A stretch of DNA of 64,000 nt, from positions 24,420-88,419 of the forward strand of contig NZ_BMNH01000031.1 of the NCBI RefSeq assembly GCF_014646355.1. Reading direction: 5' to 3'. This DNA is from Nonomuraea cavernae (GTDB lineage: Bacteria; Actinomycetota; Actinomycetes; Streptosporangiales; Streptosporangiaceae). Of the stretch, positions 59,030-64,000 are shown piece by piece. The notes under the pieces were generated by a model that saw only the letters and a program-made list of their open reading frames with translations, was not told the origin of the DNA and searched no databases. Positions within the stretch are counted from its first letter, which is position 1; each line of letters begins with the position of its first letter. The translations under genes and the position numbers were made by a program.

Positions 59030-59784
59030 CGCGGCGTCTCCGCGAGGTCACGGTGGGCGACGGTGACCGGCTCGGGGCGCGGGATCTCGGGGCAGTTGGG
59101 CACGCTCGCCGCGACCATCCGCTCCGTCAGGCTCACGGACTGGCCGGGCGACCGGGACCAGGGCTGGGCCTTGCCGCCGACGAGTGTCCGGACGATCTGC
59201 GAGGCCAGCGTCAGGTGCTCCGCGCAGCGGCGGCTGACCTTGGCCTCCAGGCCGGCCACCTGCGCCAGCCTGAGCCGCAGCGGCTCCAGCGACGCGGTGC
59301 GCTCCAGGCCGTCGAGCTCGGCCAGCCGGTGCGGCCAGCGCAGCTGCCTGCCGAGGCGGTCCTGGACCTCGCCGGCGATGCGGTCGTCGGGGTACTTCTC
59401 GTCGCGCAGCCGGGTGCCGATGGCGACGGCCGCGCGGGCGGTGTGCTCGTAGTCGGCCAGTCGCCCGGTGAGCGCGGCGTCGAGCATCCGGGCCCGGTGG
59501 GTCAGGCAGTCGGCGCTCCAGCCGAGGACCATCAGGCGGTCCTCGCCCACCTCGGTGTGCCAGCCGGCGAGCCTGAGCTCGCGGGCCATGCGGTGGTAGA
59601 GCACCCACCGCTCGCCGTTGCCGTCGACCCAGACCTGCACGCCGCCGAGCGGCAGGTTGGCGACGTGCACCTGCTTGCTCTCGGGTGCCACCCGGGAACA
59701 GATGCGTTGGATCACCCGGTCCTGCGCCGGCACGGCCTTGGGCCGCCTGGCGAACCAGGAACCATTCTGGGGATCGGGGGTCAC
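59026..59784 (-). CDS. 252-aa protein of unknown family, first gene of the operon
   Basis: I do not recognise this protein. The GTG at 59784 has GAGGAGG five bases upstream. The N-terminal third is beta-rich (VHVANLPLGGVQVWVDGNGE, RWVLYHRMARELRLAGWHTE), and the rest is helical (ARMLDAALTGRLADYEHTAR, DRLGRQLRWPHRLAELDGLE). No signal peptide, membrane helix or known motif is visible. Its position directly upstream of the MFS gene with an ATGA overlap ties it to the pathway. Confidence 0.75.
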   Translation of the reverse strand: MTPDPQNGSWFARRPKAVPAQDRVIQRICSRVAPESKQVHVANLPLGGVQVWVDGNGERWVLYHRMARELRLAGWHTEVGEDRLMVLGWSADCLTHRARMLDAALTGRLADYEHTARAAVAIGTRLRDEKYPDDRIAGEVQDRLGRQLRWPHRLAELDGLERTASLEPLRLRLAQVAGLEAKVSRRCAEHLTLASQIVRTLVGGKAQPWSRSPGQSVSLTERMVAASVPNCPEIPRPEPVTVAHRDLAETPR

Positions 59785-59852
59785 GTCCGGCCTCCTCCTC
59801 GCCGGCGACTCTCCAGAACCGTCCGGCCGTCAAGTCACAGTTTCCATGTGTC

Positions 59853-59890
59853 GGTCCGATAGTGGGACCCTGGCCGAAGTTGTGTCAACT
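59853..59890. promoter_or_regulatory. Two inverted repeats in the divergent promoter region
   Basis: GGTCC (7 bp) GGACC at 59853-59869 and AGTTG TGT CAACT at 59878-59890 lie between the operon start (59784) and the XRE regulator (60013), in an AT-richer stretch. They are candidate operators for that regulator. Confidence 0.45.
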
Positions 59891-60012
59891 GGTAGTTATC
59901 ATTTGAGTTTGAATCGGTTTAAGGAGCGGAATGCCGGACCTGCGGCCGGACATGCGACGAAACGCCCGGCTTCCCTTACGCTGGAGGCCCTACGGGCGGC
60001 GGGAGGTGCCAG

Positions 60013-61272
60013 GTGGCGAACATCGCCGAGCGGCTTGACCTCGCTCTGCGCAAGCGTGGCTACAGCGGGGCCCAGGTGGCGGCCGAGCTGACCAAGGCCG
60101 GCATCCCGATCACCCGCGCCTATGTCAGCCAGCTGCGCACCGGCAAGCAGACCAACCCGACGCTCCAGGTGCTCCGCGCCCTGGCCGCCTGCCTGCAGGT
60201 CAGCGTGGGCTGGCTGGTGGGCGAGGAGCAGGCCGACCTCGGCGAGGAGCGATCCTCGGGGCCGGCGAGCGCGATCGGCGAGTCCGCGTCGGGCCTGTCC
60301 GACAGCTCGCTGCACGTCGTGCGCGACGTGATCGGCCTGGCTCGGCGGGCCGAGGGCCTGCCGGAGCGGGAGCCCGAGCCCGAGCCCGCCCCCCGGATCC
60401 CGGAGATCCCCGAGGTCGCGCCCGCGCTCTCCGGGGCGCAGCGCGAGGCGCTCGGCAGGCGGCTGCGCGGCCTGCGCCTGGCGGCGCGCATGTCACCCGA
60501 GCGGGTCGAGGCCGCGCTCGGCCGCGGCAAGGCGGCGATCGAGGCCATCGAGGCGGGCGCCGTCGCGCCCGCACCCGCCACGGTGGAGCTCCTGCTCGAC
60601 CTCTACGGCGTGACCTCGCTGCCCGTCCGCGAGCACGTGCTGTCGCTCGCCCGCGCCGAGCGCGAGCCGGTGCGCTGGGACGACGACGCCGTACCCGTCT
60701 GGCTGGCCGCCGCCTGCGCGCTCGAACAGCGCGCCTCGGTGATCCGCACCTACCACCCGCAGCTCGTCCCGGCGCTGCTGTGGACCGAGGGCTACGCGCG
60801 GGCCGCCATCACGGTCTCCGGGCCGGCCACGCTCGGCCAGGAGTCGGTCGACGACGCGGCCCGGCTCGCCCTGGCCCGCCAGAAGCCGGTGATCGAGGGC
60901 GGCCCGGTCGTCTGGGCGATCATGGACGAGAGCGCGCTGCTGCGTTCGATCGCCGAGCCACAGGCGCATCTGACGCAACTCGAAACGCTTCTCGAATACG
61001 CCAAACGCCCGCACATCTCGGTGCACGTGGTCCCCATTCAAGATCCCGCTTATCTTCCGCGTACGGGGCCGTTCACGCTCTGGCGTTTCGCGGAGGCTTT
61101 CGAGCCCGACATCGCCTGCGCGCACGCCGTCGAATCCGACGAATTGATCACGGATCCGGCCGCCGTCGAGGCCTATCACCAGGCGTTCACCAAGTTGTCG
61201 GTCACGACGACGACCCGCGAGGAGACCCTCGACCTGCTGTATGCGTACCGTGACCGGGCCGCCCAAGGATGA
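60013..61272 (+). CDS. Double-HTH XRE regulator with DUF5753 domain
   Basis: This 419-aa protein has one XRE HTH at about 4-72 (IAERLDLALRKRGYSGAQVA, YVSQLRTGKQTNPTLQVL), a second at about 140-205 (LGRRLRGLRLAARMSPERVE, KAAIEAIEAGAVAPAPATVE) and a C-terminal DUF5753 ligand/partner domain (about 225-415; QLVPALLWTEGYARAAI, ISVHVVPIQDPAYLPRTGPF). Two HTHs before DUF5753 are unusual. GTG 60013 has GGGAGG six bases upstream. It is divergent from the HemB-paralogue operon and is its probable regulator. Confidence 0.88.
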   Translation: MANIAERLDLALRKRGYSGAQVAAELTKAGIPITRAYVSQLRTGKQTNPTLQVLRALAACLQVSVGWLVGEEQADLGEERSSGPASAIGESASGLSDSSLHVVRDVIGLARRAEGLPEREPEPEPAPRIPEIPEVAPALSGAQREALGRRLRGLRLAARMSPERVEAALGRGKAAIEAIEAGAVAPAPATVELLLDLYGVTSLPVREHVLSLARAEREPVRWDDDAVPVWLAAACALEQRASVIRTYHPQLVPALLWTEGYARAAITVSGPATLGQESVDDAARLALARQKPVIEGGPVVWAIMDESALLRSIAEPQAHLTQLETLLEYAKRPHISVHVVPIQDPAYLPRTGPFTLWRFAEAFEPDIACAHAVESDELITDPAAVEAYHQAFTKLSVTTTTREETLDLLYAYRDRAAQG

Positions 61273-61276
61273 TCAT

Positions 61277-61311
61277 AACAAAGTCGGAAACTAATATTTC
61301 CTGATTTTGTT
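61277..61311 (+). terminator. AT-rich hairpin after the XRE regulator
   Basis: AACAAAGTCGGAAA (61277-61290) pairs imperfectly with TTTCCTGATTTTGTT (61297-61311), ending in T-rich sequence, five bases after the stop. The whole gap 61273-61427 is much less GC-rich than its surroundings and also contains CCCAA...TTGGG at 61315-61336. Confidence 0.6.
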
Positions 61312-61427
61312 GGCCCCAATGTGTTGAATTGTTGGGACATTTGGATCATTTTTAACTTGGTTCCGAGTGAGACACGAAGCCAGAACTTTCCCGGCATTGC
61401 CTGGCGAGGGGAAAGGGGCGAGACGAA

Positions 61428-62258
61428 ATGAACGAGCGCGCCATCCGTAATCTGGCGAGACTCGATATGTCTCAGGCTCGCATCACCCGCATGCTGGACG
61501 CCGCCGCGGGCGGCAAGAACAACTTCGTGGCCGACCGCGAGGCCGTGCGGCGCTATGACGAGGCCACCCCCGTGACCACCGCCGCCGCCCGTGCCGTGCT
61601 GGGCTTTCTCGCCCGCGTGGTCCGGCACCTGGCGCTCGCCGGAGTCGACCAGTATCTGATCATCGGCAGCGGCGTGCCCAGTGGCCTGCCCACCGGCCAC
61701 CAACTGCACGACATCGCCCGTGACACGCTGCACGGCGCGGAGGCCCGGGTCGTCTACGTCGAGAACGACCCCATGGTGCTGGCCAACGCCCGGGCCACGA
61801 TCGAGCCCGTGACCGACGCGATGCGCGTGGTCGAGGGGGACGTGCGGCAGATCGAGGAGCTGCTGTCCGACCGGGTGGTGCGCACGTTCCTCGACTGGGA
61901 CCGGCCGGTCGGCATGCTGCTCGTCACGATGCACGGCGTCGGCGACGAGCACGCCGGGCACGTGATCAAGTGCCTGTGCCACGCCGCCCCGGCCAACAGC
62001 TACCTGGCCCTGCTCCAGACCACGTTCGACGGCATCCCGCCGGAGCTGCTGCCGGCCGCCCGCGAGCTGCTGGCGATGACCCTGCCCGGCCACGCGATCC
62101 GCGACAGGGCCGAGGTCACGGCCCTGCTGGACGGCCTCGACCTGGTGGCGCCGGGCCTGGTGTGGGTGCCGGAGTGGCGGCCCGACGGCGCCGAGACCAC
62201 CTGCCTGGAGCAGCCGAGCACGTCGGGCAACTATGGGGCCGTGGCCCGCCTGATCTGA
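61428..62258 (+). CDS. SAM-dependent methyltransferase, DUF574 (Methyltransf_19) family
   Basis: This 276-aa protein matches the actinobacterial DUF574 methyltransferases: ARITRMLDAAAGGKNNFVAD (in place of the usual HPARVYDYLLGG-type segment), YLIIGSGVPSGLPTGHQLHD, ARVVYVENDPMVLANARATI and MRVVEGDVRQIEELL. It ends PEWRPDGAETTCLEQPSTSG. The family is greatly expanded in Streptosporangiales, and substrates are unknown. ATG 61428 follows AGGGGAAAGGGGCGAG. It may belong to the neighbouring pathway or be independent. Confidence 0.88.
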   Translation: MNERAIRNLARLDMSQARITRMLDAAAGGKNNFVADREAVRRYDEATPVTTAAARAVLGFLARVVRHLALAGVDQYLIIGSGVPSGLPTGHQLHDIARDTLHGAEARVVYVENDPMVLANARATIEPVTDAMRVVEGDVRQIEELLSDRVVRTFLDWDRPVGMLLVTMHGVGDEHAGHVIKCLCHAAPANSYLALLQTTFDGIPPELLPAARELLAMTLPGHAIRDRAEVTALLDGLDLVAPGLVWVPEWRPDGAETTCLEQPSTSGNYGAVARLI

Positions 62259-62292
62259 CGCGCCCGGCCCGGCCCGCCTGATCCGGGCGCGG

Positions 62293-63111
62293 TCAGTCCC
62301 ACCAGAACGACCAGGTGTGCCGCCCGGCGATCTGCTCGGCGTAGCCCTGGAGGTCGCCGGGCCCCTGGACCACGTTGTCGGGGCAGAAGGCCCAGTGCTC
62401 GGCCGCCACGTGCAGCGCGTGCTCGGGCTCGACGGGAGGCGCGGCCACGCTCAGCTCCAGCGTGTTGAAGCCGACGCACACCACCCGGACGCCGAACCGG
62501 TCCTCCCAGCTGCGCACGACCGCCGCCAGCGGCACCATCCACTCGTTGTGGTGCAGCGCCCCCTGCCAGCCCATGACGGCCAGCGCGTCGGCGCCCCGGT
62601 GGGCGGCGACCAGCCCGAGCGGCAGGCCCCGGCCGGCCAGCTGCTCGGCGTGCCAGTCGGCCACGGCGCCCGGATCGGCCGCCGGCACGCCGGGCGGCGC
62701 CAGGCCCGGGCAGATCGCGCCGAAGGGGTCGAGCTCGTCGAGCGCGTCGGGCGGCATCTGGGCCACCCACTCCTGCCACACCTCCGCCATGAACCCCTCG
62801 GCCGTGAAGTGGCCGATCAGCGCCGCGTCGTCGGGCACCACCTGGCCGACCGACCAGGGCTGGGCCGACTCGTCGAGCAGCACCGGCCACAGGCCGCTGC
62901 GCGGGTGCTCGGCGCGGAAACGGGCCCACTCGGCGCCCGTCGCCGGCTCGTCGCTCATCCAGAACGCGGGCCGCGACGCCTCGCCCTGGCTGGTGTAGCC
63001 CGGGTCGGGCCAGACGGCCTCACCCTCGGGCAGCGCGACCGACAGGGTGCGGCCCCTGCCGCCGTCGGCGAACAGCCGGCACAGCTCGCGTGGCAGCCGG
63101 TGGTCCTTCAT
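62293..63111 (-). CDS. DUF4253 domain protein
   Basis: This 272-aa protein matches DUF4253: the N-terminal WARFRAEHPRSGLWPVLLDE and the C-terminal GFNTLELSVAAPPVEPEHAL, HVAAEHWAFCPDNVVQGPGD and YAEQIAGRHTWSFWWD. The function is unknown; members are often linked to polymorphic toxin or SUKH-type immunity contexts. AAGGAG lies four bases before the ATG. The plus-strand neighbour methyltransferase ends 34 bp away, convergent. Confidence 0.87.
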   Translation of the reverse strand: MKDHRLPRELCRLFADGGRGRTLSVALPEGEAVWPDPGYTSQGEASRPAFWMSDEPATGAEWARFRAEHPRSGLWPVLLDESAQPWSVGQVVPDDAALIGHFTAEGFMAEVWQEWVAQMPPDALDELDPFGAICPGLAPPGVPAADPGAVADWHAEQLAGRGLPLGLVAAHRGADALAVMGWQGALHHNEWMVPLAAVVRSWEDRFGVRVVCVGFNTLELSVAAPPVEPEHALHVAAEHWAFCPDNVVQGPGDLQGYAEQIAGRHTWSFWWD

Positions 63112-63164
63112 CGCATCTCCTTGAGGCTGGAGACTCCGTCCTTCAGGGCGGGAAGGAAAGCCGG

Positions 63165-63422
63165 AAACCGAAGGGGTCGGCCAACCGGGCCACGGCCCGG
63201 CCGCAGGTGGCCCGTGTGCACGCGCGGATCGCCGACCGCGGACGCCTGCGCAAGGTCAGCACCCGGCTTGTTCACGAGCACCAAGTGATCGCCGTGGACG
63301 CCCTGACCGTCAGCGACATGGTCAAGAATCACAGGCTGGCGCGCGCCATCTCGGACGCGTCCTGGCGGGAGCGGCGCGGCATGCTCAAGAACATCCTCGC
63401 CGCCGGGCCGGCGGAGAGCTGA
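63165..63422 (+). pseudogene. TnpB (IS605/IS1341-type) internal fragment
   Basis: The plus strand encodes ARPQVARVHARIADRGRLRK, then VSTRLVHEHQVIAVDALTVS and MVKNHRLARAISDASWRERR, ending in a stop at 63422. This is the RuvC-II region of TnpB. The usual catalytic Glu in V-E-D-L is changed (VIAVDAL), and the zinc finger and RuvC-III parts are missing, so it cannot act as a nuclease. Confidence 0.75.
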
Positions 63423-63519
63423 AACGCCTGCGGAGCCGATGTAAGACCTCAAGGGAAGTCCTCCTTCCTGGCGGGCAACCGGCGGTGAAACAGGATTCCT
63501 CACGGGCGACCGTGGGAAT

Positions 63520-63550
63520 CCCCTCGTTCGCGAGGGGGAGGAGGTCAAGC
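63520..63550 (+). other. omegaRNA-like right end of a TnpB element
   Basis: CCCCTCG, TTCG, CGAGGGG (63520-63537) is a perfect stem with a UUCG-type loop, followed by GAGGAGGTCAAG, the typical right end of IS1341-type elements where the omegaRNA scaffold meets the guide. A related CCGTCC-TTCA-GGGCGG hairpin lies at 63135-63150 before the tnpB fragment. Confidence 0.55.
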
Positions 63551-63689
63551 CTTACCGTTCCGATCCGGATCCGTCGGGGAGATGGTAGTGCCGGGCACTG
63601 ACACGTCTCCGGGGGCCGGGACTTTGTCCTGGACGATCCTGGATCGATGGACCTTCTGGCCGGCCGTGCCGGTCCATGACGGTGGGTTC

Positions 63690-64000
63690 ATGGGGATTTG
63701 GCCGGCCGTAGCCGTACTGCTCACGGGATGCGCCACCAGCGACGAGGGCCCGGCCGCCGGGGCGGGGCGCGGGAGACCGCGCGGTCGTGCGGACCGACGC
63801 GGGCACGGTACGGGGCACCACGACCGGAACATATCGCCTGTACCAGGGCCTCCGCTACGGCGCCTCCGCCCGCCGGGAAGCCCCGCGGCCGACCGCCCGG
63901 CCCGCACGGCCCGCACGGCCCGCACGGCCCGCACGGCCCGCACGGCCCGCACGGCCCGCACGGCCCGCACGGCCCGCACGGCCCGCACGGCCCGCACGGC
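63690..64000 (+). pseudogene. Carboxylesterase type B lipoprotein, frameshifted, runs off the window
   Basis: From ATG 63690 one frame encodes a lipoprotein signal, GIWPAVAVLLTGCATSDEG (LTGC box). After the G-rich run 63758-63772 the homology continues in the +1 frame as AVVRTDAGTVRGTTTGTYRL and YQGLRYGAS, the N-terminal strand region of type B carboxylesterases. A single indel in the G-run explains this. The coding sequence then enters 9-bp repeats (PAR units) up to the edge, so the true body of the enzyme is not seen. Confidence 0.62.
63901..64000. repeat. 9-bp tandem repeats to the window end
   Basis: CCCGCACGG is repeated without change about 11 times, from 63901 to the last base. It encodes Pro-Ala-Arg units in one frame. 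It may continue beyond the window. Confidence 0.92.

Noticed and set aside
62293..63111. DUF4253 gene as an immunity gene of a toxin system
   Set aside because: No toxin or polymorphic-toxin gene is found next to it; only a methyltransferase and a TnpB remnant flank it.
63545..63997. Minus-strand protein rich in Arg-Ala-Val repeats
   Set aside because: It is the antisense reading of the 9-bp tandem repeat and has no start signal or domain.
63901..64000. CRISPR array from the regular repeats
   Set aside because: The 9-bp units have no spacers; the same holds for the 15-bp array at 4186-4260. No cas gene is present in the window.

Overview
The window is very GC-rich chromosomal DNA from an actinomycete. 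The gene set is typical of that group: a fasR-fabD-fabH-acpP-fabF-accD fatty-acid locus, single-chain aceE next to DUF3052 and an AhpE-type peroxiredoxin, a mycothiol-dependent-enzyme family protein, DUF3145, DUF1876, DUF5997 and DUF574 methyltransferase families, XRE-DUF5753 regulators and many GTG starts. A member of the Streptosporangiales (Nonomuraea-like) fits best, but that placement is inference. At least twelve genes have a TAnnnT -10 box only 6-8 nt before the start codon, so leaderless transcription appears common.

Layout. 1-3524 (minus): a coupled operon of a cytoplasmic subtilisin-like protease, an ECF-like sigma factor, a 148-aa protein and a TPR protein that runs off the left edge. 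3657-4305: DUF3145, a 15-bp repeat array and a bidirectional terminator. 4314-10460 (minus): fatty-acid synthase operon with its regulator fasR. 10484-12510 (minus): DUF350 / glutathionylspermidine-synthase-like / YgiB-like trio. 12590-17047: PHP protein, WYL regulator, MDMPI-family enzyme, secreted TAP-like hydrolase. 17178-23291: aceE, then DUF1918, YjbQ, DUF3052, peroxiredoxin, zinc-ribbon protein and ROK kinase.

23309-31028 is a decayed mobile region at a tRNA-Val(UAC) gene. Three copies of the tRNA 3' end (att sites) delimit two tandem element remnants of the pSAM2/AICE type, with integrase and pra fragments, a GntR fragment, an IS630 transposase tail, and passenger genes (XRE-TPR regulator, GNAT, NUDIX, small proteins). 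31046-42553 holds housekeeping and secretion genes: LysR-type effector domain with DUF5997, TrmB/LuxR regulator facing a 1307-aa secreted subtilase, an orphan C39-peptidase ABC exporter, DUF1876, GNAT and NanE. 42746-45685: methyltransferase, haem-oxygenase-fold iron enzyme, glycosyltransferase, and a CDGSH protein on the opposite strand. 45824-52790: lipoprotein, methyltransferase, membrane-anchored secreted protein, secreted X-Pro peptidase, and a sigma-like membrane fusion protein.

52830-59784 (minus) is the most unusual part: nine tightly coupled genes that include a HemB paralogue without cysteine metal ligands, an isolated glutamyl-tRNA-reductase dimerisation domain, two racemase/isomerase-superfamily proteins, an FAD hydroxylase, a tautomerase-like protein without Pro1, an MFS exporter and an unrecognised 252-aa protein. 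It is divergent from a double-HTH DUF5753 regulator and a DUF574 methyltransferase. It looks like an undescribed small-molecule pathway that borrows tetrapyrrole-type enzymes. 62293-64000: DUF4253, a TnpB fragment with an omegaRNA-like end, and a frameshifted carboxylesterase lipoprotein that dissolves into 9-bp tandem repeats at the right edge.
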